From Flavobacteria bacterium RIFCSPLOWO2_12_FULL_31_7 (GTDB taxonomy: Bacteria > Bacteroidota > Bacteroidia > Flavobacteriales > Flavobacteriaceae), in contig MGWJ01000172.1 in the NCBI GenBank assembly GCA_001800945.1, positions 1 to 16,032 on the forward strand: a stretch of 16,032 nt of DNA. Reading direction: 5' to 3'. How positions within the stretch are numbered: position 1 is the stretch's first letter; each line of letters opens with the position of its first letter. Of this stretch, positions 1 to 7,993 are shown one piece after another. Both the position numbers and the translations under genes were made by a program. The notes beneath the pieces were generated by a model. That model was not told where the DNA came from. It searched no databases and worked only from the letters and a program-made list of their open reading frames with translations.

Positions 1-611
1 ATGATAAAATCATCACATTGGCTGGCTATGATTAATTGTTCAATTGGGGAATGCTGATCTAAAAAATAAACATTCGGCAATTGTTTAAATAATGACTTAC
101 AGTAATTTATGTCATCACTTGTAAAAATCAAATTCCTATCTTTATAATCTGGGAATTCATAAACTAAAGCCTTTAAATAGTAATCATAACCCAATTGAAA
201 ATAGAAGGGATGAAAAACAAAATCGCCTCTTCTAACAGATATAACTATATTTTGCTTTTCAAAAAGATGCTTGTTTTTTTCTAAGGTATTTCTTTTTAAT
301 TCTTCTTTAAATTTTAGAGCTGTATTTAGTATGGATTTATCAAAATATTTTTCAGATTGGAACCAACCGTCTAAATCGAAATTACCATTACTAATATCCC
401 ATTCATGAAATTCAAATTTTCTCTCTTTTATTTCTTGAAAACTCTCATCTGCATAACCTATAGGGTATTCAAAATCAAACGAATCTGCATACTTCCATTT
501 TGGAATACAATATTTCTGATTGTGTTTTTCCGATAAACTAATTAAGGAAGCAACTTGAAAAAGTTGATTTCCTAAATTCCCTCTATAACCTAATCTAGAA
601 TATGTAAGCAT
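1..611 (-). CDS. Alpha-1,2-fucosyltransferase-like protein, glycosyltransferase family 11 (3' end cut off by the window)
   Basis: This frame opens with ATG at 611 and stays open for 203 codons to the left edge, so the C-terminus is missing. Family GT11 enzymes transfer L-fucose from GDP-fucose, usually in alpha-1,2 linkage, in the cytoplasm. Seen in the translation: GNLGNQLFQVA at residues 11-21 (the GGLGNQLFQYA signature), DGWFQSEKYF at 81-90 (compare EGYYQTQKYF in the complete GT11 at 14079-14906), ISVRRGDF at 124-131 (the HxRRGDY donor-binding motif) and TSDD at 164-167. The last visible stretch, QLIIASQCDDFI, leads into the final conserved block, which lies outside the window. The usual histidine of HxRRGDY is serine here (S125). 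The gene starts only 4 nt after the neuB stop, so it is probably the next gene of the same operon. Fold and family are solid; linkage and acceptor are inferred. Confidence 0.87.
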   Translation of the reverse strand, partial: MLTYSRLGYRGNLGNQLFQVASLISLSEKHNQKYCIPKWKYADSFDFEYPIGYADESFQEIKERKFEFHEWDISNGNFDLDGWFQSEKYFDKSILNTALKFKEELKRNTLEKNKHLFEKQNIVISVRRGDFVFHPFYFQLGYDYYLKALVYEFPDYKDRNLIFTSDDINYCKSLFKQLPNVYFLDQHSPIEQLIIASQCDDFI

Positions 612-615
612 AAAT

Positions 616-1656
616 TTAATTGATTTCGGACCAAGTTAATTGTTCGTCATTATCAATATCTCTTGTAGCTGCTTTCCCTAAAATAGCATCAAAATGTTCC
701 GCTAATATTTCACCTGTCCCAGGTCGTTTTACCCAAATATTATCTTTAGTAAACACTTCGCCTTTTTGAATAGGTTTTATGGTGCAAACAGTTGCAAAAG
801 CAAAATCAATAGTGACTTGTTCTTCATCGGCAGGTTTTTTGGTTCCACCACGCATTAGAGCCATTTCTGCCGAATTTACAATTAATTCCTCACAAGCTTT
901 CTCATCCATACTACAAACAATATCCGGACCAGTGCGTTGCATGTGATCGGTAAAATGTCTTTCTAAAATACTTGCACCTAAAGCTACCGCACCTAAACAG
1001 GCGTTATTGTTTAAAGTATGGTCTGAAAGTCCAAAAACTTTGTCGGGAAACGCTTGATGCATTTCCATCATCGCACCGAAACGAACCAAATGAATTGGGG
1101 TTGGATATAGATTTGTAGTGTGCAATAATGCCACAGGAATATTATGTTTATCGAAAATAGCCACTGCTTTTTCAATACTTTCGATTGTATTCATTCCAGT
1201 ACTTAAAATCACAGGTTTTCCGAAAGAAGCAATATGTTCTAATAACGGATAATTATTGCATTCTCCTGAACCAATTTTATAAGCTGGAATATCAAATTTT
1301 TTCAATCTTTCTGCGGCAGCGCGAGAAAATGGCGTAGAAATAAAAATCATGCCTTTGCTTTCCACATAATTTTTTAACTCTAATTCTTCTGCTTCATTTA
1401 ATGCACAACGCTCCATAATTTCATAAATGGAAACATTGGCATTTCCGGGAATAACTTTTTTGGCTGCACCACTCATTTCATCTGCTACAATATGTGTTTG
1501 ATGTTTTACCACTTCTACACCAGTTCGATGAGCCGCATCGACCATTTCTTTAGCTACTTGAAGGGAACCTTCATGATTGATACCAATTTCGGCAATAACT
1601 AAAGGTGGAAAATCAGCTCCAATTTTTCTTCCTGCAATTTCTATATATGGATTCAT
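616..1656 (-). CDS. neuB: N-acetylneuraminate (sialic acid) synthase NeuB
   Basis: The enzyme condenses N-acetylmannosamine with phosphoenolpyruvate to make N-acetylneuraminic acid, in the cytoplasm. The 346 residues match the usual family length: an N-terminal TIM-barrel NeuB domain (about 15-270) and a C-terminal antifreeze-like SAF domain (about 285-346). Residues at positions expected for catalysis and metal or substrate binding are visible: E23, K51 (VVKHQTH), K127 and S130 (YKIGSGE), N182 and Y184 (TNLYPTP), H213 (SDHT), E232 and H234 (LERHFTD), and R311 (VKRPG) in the SAF domain. From memory, long stretches resemble meningococcal NeuB closely, and the TNxYPTP motif argues against a pseudaminate synthase. 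A legionaminate synthase using a related sugar is the main alternative. It lies 8 nt downstream of neuA and 4 nt upstream of a GT11 gene. No neuC epimerase is in the window. Confidence 0.93.
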   Translation of the reverse strand: MNPYIEIAGRKIGADFPPLVIAEIGINHEGSLQVAKEMVDAAHRTGVEVVKHQTHIVADEMSGAAKKVIPGNANVSIYEIMERCALNEAEELELKNYVESKGMIFISTPFSRAAAERLKKFDIPAYKIGSGECNNYPLLEHIASFGKPVILSTGMNTIESIEKAVAIFDKHNIPVALLHTTNLYPTPIHLVRFGAMMEMHQAFPDKVFGLSDHTLNNNACLGAVALGASILERHFTDHMQRTGPDIVCSMDEKACEELIVNSAEMALMRGGTKKPADEEQVTIDFAFATVCTIKPIQKGEVFTKDNIWVKRPGTGEILAEHFDAILGKAATRDIDNDEQLTWSEIN

Positions 1657-1664
1657 AAGGTCTA

Positions 1665-2342
1665 TTATATTTTTTTATTAATGTATTTTTGGTATAAATA
1701 TTCTGCATAATCAAAATCTTCTTGTGTGTCAATATCAACATTTGCAAAGATATGATTCACTTCTAATGGTAAGGCATTTTCGGAAATAATTATATCCTTT
1801 TTGATAAGATGGGCTTTAGAAATATACAACAAGCCATTTTCAAAAAACAAAGGTGCTAAATCTTGACTTCTTTGTCCGATGGTATAATTAAAAGGTTCAA
1901 ATTTATGATTAACAATCTTACCTAATTTATGATGATTTCTAGAAACCGTGAATAAACTATCTAAATTAGAATTTAAATAAATTTGAAAAGCTTCTTCTAA
2001 TAGATTTTCTGGTCGTAATGGATTGGTGGGTTGCAATAAAATTACATTTTCAATTTCTTCTGTTAGTGATTCTAAAACATGCTTTAATGCAGAAACTGTG
2101 GGTTCAAAATCTCCTGAAATTTCTGCAGGTCTATCAATCACTTTAGCGCCATATTGTAGGGCTACTTTTTTAATGGCTGCATCGTCAGTGGTAACATAAA
2201 TGGCATCAATAAATGAAAAATTTTGCGCATATTTTATACTATGAACAAGCATAGGAATTCCTCCCAGAAGTTTAATATTTTTTCCTGGTAATCGTTTTGA
2301 ATTTCCTCTAGCAGGAATAATTGCTATCGTTTTATTTTTCAT
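1665..2342 (-). CDS. neuA: CMP-sialic acid synthetase (acylneuraminate cytidylyltransferase) NeuA
   Basis: This enzyme activates the product of the adjacent neuB by transferring CMP from CTP, giving the donor needed by a sialyltransferase; it acts in the cytoplasm. At 225 residues it is a standard single-domain nucleotidyltransferase of the NeuA/KdsB fold. Visible motifs are IIPARGNSKRLPGKN at residues 8-22 (CTP-binding P-loop-like signature), RPAEISGD at 71-78, LLQPTNPLR at 102-110, FFENG at 166-170 and the metal-binding DIDTQEDF at 203-210. The ATG at 2342 overlaps the end of the upstream glycosyltransferase gene by 11 nt, which suggests translational coupling. The substrate could be legionaminic acid rather than Neu5Ac, since the two cytidylyltransferase groups are hard to separate by eye. 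The pairing with neuB argues against KdsB (Kdo). Confidence 0.92.
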   Translation of the reverse strand: MKNKTIAIIPARGNSKRLPGKNIKLLGGIPMLVHSIKYAQNFSFIDAIYVTTDDAAIKKVALQYGAKVIDRPAEISGDFEPTVSALKHVLESLTEEIENVILLQPTNPLRPENLLEEAFQIYLNSNLDSLFTVSRNHHKLGKIVNHKFEPFNYTIGQRSQDLAPLFFENGLLYISKAHLIKKDIIISENALPLEVNHIFANVDIDTQEDFDYAEYLYQKYINKKI

Positions 2343-3240
2343 TTGGATTCCAATAAATTTTAGCCTTTGATAAATTAGTATATGCTTTAAATTGTTGATT
2401 TGTTAAACGATTACTATATTTTATAAAATTAGGAATATTTACAACAACATCAAAAAGTGCTTGAAACATGGCTAAAGTTGCTCTTAAATTTCCTTTAAAA
2501 GTATGGTTCTTTATTTGTTGCGAAATTGTGTAGGCCATTTTTTTAGGAATGATTGAAAAAGGGTAAAAGATGAAATAATTATACCAAGCCGCACGCAAAG
2601 AACGTCTTCTACGAACTTGGTAATCTTTATCATTTTTTCGAGCAGAAACATCAACGCGATGATGCACTAAAATTTCTGGCACATAATGAATTTCGATACC
2701 TTTCTTTAACAATTGCAAACTGGCAAAATCCTCTTCACCATAAAAAAAGTACCATTCTGGATAATTCGGAATCGCTCTCCACGCTTGTATATTCCAAACA
2801 TGACCGCAACCAATAAATCCACTTACTCGTTCAACAATTTGATTTGTATTTGTTGAAATTGGATTTTCTTTTCCCCAAAAAACTCGACAAGCTATAACAC
2901 CACACTTTTCGTTATGAGCAAAATGATTTTCAATAATTTCAAGGCTGTTTTCGGTCATAAAATTAGAATCGTCATCTAATGAAATCGCAAAACTGCCTTT
3001 ACAATTATTTAATAAATAGTTTCGATTATGAATCAAACCTTTACTTATTGTGTTGGTAAAGAGTTGAATATTTGGGTAATTTTCTTTTAAAAAAGCAACG
3101 GTAGCATCTGTAGAAGCATCATCATAAATCATACATTCCACATCTTCTCTTTCTAACAAATGAGCAATTTTTTGAAGCGTAACTTTTAAATCTTCAAGTC
3201 GGTTTTTAGTGGTTATTAAAATACTAAACGTACAATTCAT
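2332..3240 (-). CDS. Glycosyltransferase family 2 (GT-A fold), rhamnosyltransferase-like
   Basis: A cytoplasmic or membrane-associated inverting glycosyltransferase that adds one sugar to the growing chain. The 302-residue protein begins with the GT2 beta-strand SILITTKNR (6-14). It has the nucleotide-binding DDAS at 40-43, the metal-binding SLDDDS at 87-92 (DxD equivalent), and YGEEDF at 167-172, where the ED pair is the expected catalytic base region. It continues with EIHYVPEILVHHRV (183-196), an arrangement I associate with rhamnosyltransferase-type GT2 proteins. The C-terminal third is basic (RRRRS at about 210) with aromatic-rich stretches, consistent with peripheral membrane contact. 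It overlaps neuA by 11 nt and starts 3 nt after the upstream glycosyltransferase gene. Donor and acceptor cannot be read from the sequence. Confidence 0.88.
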   Translation of the reverse strand: MNCTFSILITTKNRLEDLKVTLQKIAHLLEREDVECMIYDDASTDATVAFLKENYPNIQLFTNTISKGLIHNRNYLLNNCKGSFAISLDDDSNFMTENSLEIIENHFAHNEKCGVIACRVFWGKENPISTNTNQIVERVSGFIGCGHVWNIQAWRAIPNYPEWYFFYGEEDFASLQLLKKGIEIHYVPEILVHHRVDVSARKNDKDYQVRRRRSLRAAWYNYFIFYPFSIIPKKMAYTISQQIKNHTFKGNLRATLAMFQALFDVVVNIPNFIKYSNRLTNQQFKAYTNLSKAKIYWNPNEK

Positions 3241-3243
3241 ATT

Positions 3244-4260
3244 TTAATATTTATTTCTCATTTCAGTTGGCAATTGAAATCTTTTATAGAATATTTTTTT
3301 AAAGAATCGTTTTGAAAAACACAAACGTGTAAACAATTTATTTTTTATAAAATATTCAACTTTAGACACTTGCTTAACCTTTCTGCTTTCTGCGTACAAG
3401 TCAAAATTGAACGCATCATTTTTCTCAATAGTAGCTTCATCCATCCAATTTTCAAAAGAATTACCCATGTGAAAAGCAAAATTATGAGTCGTTGTTAAAC
3501 GCCACAAACCTTTATTTAAAGCTACTTTATCTAAAAAGGCTTCCGAATCGCCACCCATTTTATATCCAAAAAAAGTAGGCATTTCTTTAAATAATTCTTT
3601 ATGATAAGTTGCTACGAAATGTCCGGAACCAATTAAGGCATTACCATTAGAATTTTCAATAGAAAGCGTATATTTTAAATAATCTGTATTAAAATTTTTT
3701 CCCCAACCCACACTTTGATAAAACATTTCCAATTCTGTTGGCTGAGCTACTTCTGTAAATTTAATTTTATTAGAAAAATAATTTTCAAACAAAAGATTTC
3801 CACAATTGGTTTCGTACGTTTTAAATTGCGGTGTAATACCCACTACACCAGCTTTTTCAAAAGCATTAAAAACTTCCATAGTTGCTTCTTGCCAATTGGA
3901 ACAAAACAAAACATCCGAATCGGCAATGGTTACATAAGGAATATTATTGCCCGAAATTCCTTTTAAGATAGCATTTAGTTTGCCAATGTTTTCGGTATGA
4001 ATTACTTCGTGAATGGCATTTTTCTGAAATAAATCGTCCAAATAATTTCTAATTTCTGTACAACTTCCGTTATTGATAATTGTGACAAACGTTTTATCAT
4101 GAACAGTTGCTAAGATAGAATTCACACACAATTGCAGAATTTTGAAACTATCTTTAAAGTAACCTTCAAAATTTGGAATATACACAGGAATAACAATCTG
4201 ATGCAAATAGTTTGCATGACTGGTTTCCTTATCTTTATGTGGATTATTCCCTACTCGCAT
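3244..4260 (-). CDS. Divergent GT-A-fold glycosyltransferase (GT2-like)
   Basis: A probable sugar transferase of 338 residues. The first 20 residues are hydrophilic, then IVIPVYIPN (22-30) forms the first strand of a GT-A domain. INNGS at 62-66 replaces the common NDGS/DDAS nucleotide-binding motif, ENIGKLNAI at 90-98 is the usual conserved N/G-K-N segment, and IADSDVLF at 112-119 supplies a DSD metal-binding motif. Later, YKMGGDSEAF and HNFAFHMGNS are likely active-site or acceptor segments. The C-terminus is a cluster of K/R and F (KNKLFTRLCFSKRFFKKIF), suggesting an amphipathic membrane anchor. It lies 1 nt downstream of the FkbM methyltransferase gene and 3 nt upstream of a GT2 gene, so it is co-transcribed with neuA and neuB. 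The overall call is firm at fold level; donor specificity is unknown. Confidence 0.8.
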   Translation of the reverse strand: MRVGNNPHKDKETSHANYLHQIVIPVYIPNFEGYFKDSFKILQLCVNSILATVHDKTFVTIINNGSCTEIRNYLDDLFQKNAIHEVIHTENIGKLNAILKGISGNNIPYVTIADSDVLFCSNWQEATMEVFNAFEKAGVVGITPQFKTYETNCGNLLFENYFSNKIKFTEVAQPTELEMFYQSVGWGKNFNTDYLKYTLSIENSNGNALIGSGHFVATYHKELFKEMPTFFGYKMGGDSEAFLDKVALNKGLWRLTTTHNFAFHMGNSFENWMDEATIEKNDAFNFDLYAESRKVKQVSKVEYFIKNKLFTRLCFSKRFFKKIFYKRFQLPTEMRNKY

Positions 4261-4261
4261 T

Positions 4262-4951
4262 CTATAGATTATTATCTAAAAACAATAAATTACCTAAATT
4301 ACCATTCATGACAGTTTTCCCAACCAATCTGTAATTTACAGATTCTAAATAAGTTGTAATTTCAGAAACAATATCTTCTTTTATTGAAATATCTGTTTCT
4401 GTGACAACAACTTTTGGTCTATATTTTTCCCAATCATTAGATTGTAAAACCTGCAAATCAAATCCTTCAACATCTACATCAAAAAAATCTAATCTATCAT
4501 TAACAGAAATATTTTTATCTAAAATTTCTTTTAAACTGAAAGTAGGAATTGTTATTGTCTTTTTTATGTCTTTTTCTAAATTATGCTTTTTTAAAAAATC
4601 TAAATTTAAAGTATTCATGGAGCTATTATTATCGCTCAACATATAATACTTTAAATCCGCTTCCATATCGCCAACAGCACAATTAACAAATACATCATTT
4701 GGTCTAAATTTTTTGTATAATTTTTGCAATTCAGGATTTGGATCTATACAAATACCTTTCCAATTTCTTAAAGAGAAAAAAAAACTATTTGATGATTTTA
4801 CTGGGTGCCAACAACCAATATCCACATAGGTTCCTGGAGTAGATTGATTAATCAACTTCATTAATTGAAGGTCATCTCCAGACTTAGAAAAGCTAATATT
4901 ATATCTTTGATATATTTTTCTTTTAATTGCGTATTTAATACTTTCTAACAT
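4262..4951 (-). CDS. FkbM-family SAM-dependent methyltransferase
   Basis: Predicted to transfer a methyl group from S-adenosylmethionine to a hydroxyl, probably on a sugar of the polysaccharide. In the 229-residue protein, YVDIGCWHP at 42-50 is SAM-binding motif I, GICIDPNP at 66-73 contains the acidic ribose-binding residue, NCAVGD at 90-95 is the next Rossmann element, and FFDVDVEGFDLQVLQ at 156-170 is the FkbM hallmark DVEGxxxxVL. Length and motif order fit Methyltransf_21. It sits 45 nt downstream of a GT-B gene and ends 1 nt before the next glycosyltransferase gene, so it is inside the operon. FkbM enzymes in such loci often O-methylate sugars and can cap chains; whether this one terminates the chain is inference. 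Confidence 0.87.
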   Translation of the reverse strand: MLESIKYAIKRKIYQRYNISFSKSGDDLQLMKLINQSTPGTYVDIGCWHPVKSSNSFFFSLRNWKGICIDPNPELQKLYKKFRPNDVFVNCAVGDMEADLKYYMLSDNNSSMNTLNLDFLKKHNLEKDIKKTITIPTFSLKEILDKNISVNDRLDFFDVDVEGFDLQVLQSNDWEKYRPKVVVTETDISIKEDIVSEITTYLESVNYRLVGKTVMNGNLGNLLFLDNNL

Positions 4952-4996
4952 AATAGTATTTTACTTTTAGTGATAACTTTTAAATCTGTAATTATC

Positions 4997-6190
4997 TTAG
5001 TTTAAGATATTATCTAAAGCGCTCTTAAAACTTGCGTCAGAAAAGATTTCTTTGGCTTCAGAATTATGTAATTCTTCTGAAGTTAACACTTCATATAGTT
5101 TTGACTTGGTATCTGCTAAATCATTCATATCACATAAATACGGATAATTTGGCAAATATCTTCTCAATTCACTTCTTTCTGGTGATGAGATGAAAACTTT
5201 TTTATCTAATGCAAATAAAAACGGTACTTTTCCACCCAAAATATTACAATAATGTGGTCCGTTTTCTAAAATAATATTGATATCGCTTTCATAAATTTGC
5301 TCATTAGATGAATTGGAGAAATTCAGGGTATCTAAAACCAAGATATTGTCACAATCTTTCACCACTTCTTTTAATTTATTGACACCATCGCCTTTTACAC
5401 GTAGCACAAATTCGACATCACTTTTTATCCAATCATGTTCATTAACTAGTTGTTTAAATGCTTCCACTAAAATGAAAACATTTCTTCCAAACATTAATGC
5501 TCCGTGATAAGAAATTTGAATTTTTCGCTCTTTTTTTCTCACATTAAAATTGTCTGATAAATCAAAACCATCAAATGTAAATTTATGTGGTAAAGTATAA
5601 AAATATTTATCTGAAGCGTATAAATATTGTAAATCTTTAGCCATATAATAAGCAGAAGCACAACAAGCTTTTGCATCATTTACAATTTGAATCATTTTCT
5701 GTAAGCGTTGCAATTCGTCTTTATTAATTTTCGTACTCAAGCCTTTATACCAAGCATAGGGATAGGGATCGTGAAAATTAACAACCGTATGTTTAAGGAT
5801 GGGTAAATTATGCATGGCTAATAAAGTTTCGTGTTCTAAACCTGCACTTCTAACCATAATGTGATCATACAACGTATAATCTATTTTTTTTATTTCATTT
5901 GCAAACAGCTTGTGCAAATAATTTTCTGCGTATAAAATATTAAATAAGCGTCTGCTAACTCTATTCACCCATTTTACATGGAAAGGAATAGTTGTATCAA
6001 TTACCTTTTTTAAGATGGAATTTACAGGTAAAATTTCTAAATTATCATCTTGATTATGAGCACACAAATACAACACATCGATAATTGCTTCGGGATATAC
6101 TTTTCGAAGTTTGGACAAAAAGGAACGTTCAATAATACCTTGACTTGTTCCAGTTACTCGTAAATCTTGAGTGATAATTAGTATCCTCAT
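4997..6190 (-). CDS. GT-B-fold glycosyltransferase, GT4-like but divergent
   Basis: The 397-residue protein starts with MRILIITQDLRVTGTSQG, a first GT-B Rossmann strand followed by a glycine-containing loop. NFHDPYPYAWYKG at 138-150 resembles the conserved H-D segment of the N-terminal domain, CCASAYYMAKDL at 176-187 resembles the linker helix of GT4 enzymes, and IQISYHGALMFGRN at 224-237 opens the C-terminal domain. The canonical GT4 E-x7-E motif is not evident; instead CNILGGKVPFLFALDKKVF (315-333) occupies that area. It is therefore only GT4-like. It overlaps the upstream GT2 by 4 nt (ATGA), a typical translational-coupling arrangement. Because no known sialyltransferase family is recognisable in this locus, this divergent enzyme is one place such an activity could hide, but nothing in the sequence shows it. 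Confidence 0.75.
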   Translation of the reverse strand: MRILIITQDLRVTGTSQGIIERSFLSKLRKVYPEAIIDVLYLCAHNQDDNLEILPVNSILKKVIDTTIPFHVKWVNRVSRRLFNILYAENYLHKLFANEIKKIDYTLYDHIMVRSAGLEHETLLAMHNLPILKHTVVNFHDPYPYAWYKGLSTKINKDELQRLQKMIQIVNDAKACCASAYYMAKDLQYLYASDKYFYTLPHKFTFDGFDLSDNFNVRKKERKIQISYHGALMFGRNVFILVEAFKQLVNEHDWIKSDVEFVLRVKGDGVNKLKEVVKDCDNILVLDTLNFSNSSNEQIYESDINIILENGPHYCNILGGKVPFLFALDKKVFISSPERSELRRYLPNYPYLCDMNDLADTKSKLYEVLTSEELHNSEAKEIFSDASFKSALDNILN

Positions 6191-7086
6191 AAAACGCTTT
6201 TAATGGCTTTAAAAAATAAAGAAACAAAATGTGAAAATTTCCCATTTGTTATGTACAAATGTAGCGTTTTAATCCAAAATTTCACATTCTTCTTGTTATC
6301 TAAAATGGTTTTCTCCAATTTAAAATATAAAACATCTAAAAACGAAGTGGCTATTACGTTTTTATAATTTCTAATCAAATAAAAATAAAAGGCAAAAGTA
6401 GCTTCATTCTTTTTAACCAAATTGTCTTTTTTGCTAGTGATATTAATGCCACTATTTCTAAAAAAAACAATACTTTCATTGATAGAAATGATTGGCTTTT
6501 TAATACCTAATTCAATAACTAAAAGCATATCGCTATACCAAGCTAAGGGCAAATCTTTAATTCCAAATTTGAATAGTTCTGCTTTACTAAAAATGTATTC
6601 TGAAAGTGAACTTCTGGTTTCTCCTTTTAATTTTCTTTCTAAAAACTCGAAACCATTTTCTTGTTTTGGATGTGTAAAAACAGACGAAGTTTGATTGCTT
6701 TTTTCATCAATTACTTGTGTGGCAAATCTAAAAACATTTGTATTCGAATTGGCTTCTACATCTGAATAAAAAGTTGCAACTACATTTTCAGACAATATAT
6801 CATCATCACCAAGAATCATTATCCAATTTTCATCTTGAACCAAATCTAAACATCGATTCCATTGTTCTACTAATGATTTCGAACCTAAATTATCAGTAAA
6901 TTTTTTATAAACAATATTTAGTTTATTCTGATAAGTTACAAGTAATTCTTCAGGATCATTTGGGCTCGCATCGTTACCTATATAAACCGTAAAATTTTTA
7001 TTAGTTTGATTGGCTAAAGAATCGAGATTTTCCTTAAAAAAGTCGAATTTATAATATGGAATAACAATCGCTAAATTACTTGGCAT
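6187..7086 (-). CDS. Glycosyltransferase family 2
   Basis: A GT-A-fold inverting glycosyltransferase of 299 residues. LAIVIPYYKF (5-14) is the first strand, GNDAS at 37-41 the nucleotide-binding motif, and MILGDDDILS at 90-99 contains the metal-binding DDD. The region around LPLAWYSDMLLVIELG carries an acidic pair position, though the usual ED motif is less clear (SD here). The C-terminal part is rich in aromatic and basic residues, as in several membrane-associated GT2 proteins of O-antigen loci. It overlaps the upstream GT2 gene by 11 nt and the downstream GT-B gene by 4 nt, which places it firmly in one transcription unit. Donor and acceptor are not predictable. Confidence 0.86.
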   Translation of the reverse strand: MPSNLAIVIPYYKFDFFKENLDSLANQTNKNFTVYIGNDASPNDPEELLVTYQNKLNIVYKKFTDNLGSKSLVEQWNRCLDLVQDENWIMILGDDDILSENVVATFYSDVEANSNTNVFRFATQVIDEKSNQTSSVFTHPKQENGFEFLERKLKGETRSSLSEYIFSKAELFKFGIKDLPLAWYSDMLLVIELGIKKPIISINESIVFFRNSGINITSKKDNLVKKNEATFAFYFYLIRNYKNVIATSFLDVLYFKLEKTILDNKKNVKFWIKTLHLYITNGKFSHFVSLFFKAIKSVL

Positions 7087-7981
7087 CTTTAAAATATTTG
7101 GCAGTTACAAACTTGATTACTCCTAATAATTTAAATTTCACAGCTATTTTTTTTAGAAAGAAAGCTGCGCGATAGGTTTTACTTTCTTTAATTGCATTTA
7201 ATTTATAAATACTATCATATGATTTATTATAATATCTTTTTACTTGATGTAATAACAATAATTTATAGTCTTCTAAATCAATATAATTTTCAAAAATTTG
7301 CAATGCCTTAAAATGATCTTCTTTTAATGAAACCGTTTGAGTTCTGCTAGTATTATGTTTTCGGTAGTAACTTAAAACCTCATCTAAAATGAACACTTTT
7401 GGTTTTTTTTGAAATAGTCGTAACCATACCAACCAGTCTTCTTGGGCAGTAAGTTCACAATTAAATTCAATTCCTTCTAATAATGTTTTTTTTATAATGG
7501 CACTATGAATCGGAATTGTTATTTTTTCTCCCCAATACAACAAAATTCCATTAAAATTCAATAATTCCGTATCGAGTTTGATATCAAACAGCACATTTTC
7601 AATCGTATCTTGAAAATAATTAGTGGTATTAAAAACGATACTTAAATCGGTATTTTGTTCGAAATTTGAAATCGCCATTTGTAATTTTTCTGTATGAATT
7701 ATATCATCTCCATCTAAAAACAAAATAAAATCACCTTTAACTTGTTTCAAAGCCAAATTTCTGGCATGACTCACACCTTTATTTTCAGAATTGATAAAAG
7801 AAAAACGATTATCTTTAGCCAAATATTGGTTTATCACCGATACAGAATTATCCGCACTTCCGTCGTTTACCAAAATACATTCCCAATTAGAACAACTTTG
7901 ATTCAACACAGAATTTAACGTTTCTGCTAAGTATTTTTCCTGATTATATACCGGAATAATTATGGAAATTACATTCTTCAT
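7076..7981 (-). CDS. Glycosyltransferase family 2
   Basis: A textbook GT2 protein of 301 residues. ISIIIPVYNQEKYL (5-18) is the N-terminal strand and helix, VNDGS at 38-42 binds the nucleotide-sugar, FLDGDD at 88-93 is the DxD metal site, and AQEDWLVWLRLF at 178-189 contains the catalytic-base ED. LSYYRKHNTSRT follows, as in many capsule and O-antigen GT2 enzymes. The tail is basic with hydrophobic stretches and is presumably membrane-apposed. It starts 12 nt after the upstream GT4 stop and overlaps the downstream GT2 by 11 nt. Two consecutive coupled GT2 genes suggest that successive sugars of the repeat unit are added by these proteins; the sugars themselves are unknown. Confidence 0.9.
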   Translation of the reverse strand: MKNVISIIIPVYNQEKYLAETLNSVLNQSCSNWECILVNDGSADNSVSVINQYLAKDNRFSFINSENKGVSHARNLALKQVKGDFILFLDGDDIIHTEKLQMAISNFEQNTDLSIVFNTTNYFQDTIENVLFDIKLDTELLNFNGILLYWGEKITIPIHSAIIKKTLLEGIEFNCELTAQEDWLVWLRLFQKKPKVFILDEVLSYYRKHNTSRTQTVSLKEDHFKALQIFENYIDLEDYKLLLLHQVKRYYNKSYDSIYKLNAIKESKTYRAAFFLKKIAVKFKLLGVIKFVTAKYFKDAK

Positions 7982-7993
7982 ATTCTTTCGATA

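Noticed and set aside
616..1656. Pseudaminic acid synthase (PseI) assignment
   Set aside because: The TNLYPTP, SDHT and LERHFTD contexts follow the sialate/legionaminate type rather than the pseudaminate type.
3715..3966. Open frame on the plus strand inside the GT-A gene
   Set aside because: It lies wholly antisense to a well-supported glycosyltransferase, and its translation is low-complexity with no recognisable motif. The same applies to plus-strand frames at 4401-4646, 5313-5507, 6422-6694, 8250-8450, 8946-9134, 11006-11227 and 14292-14525.
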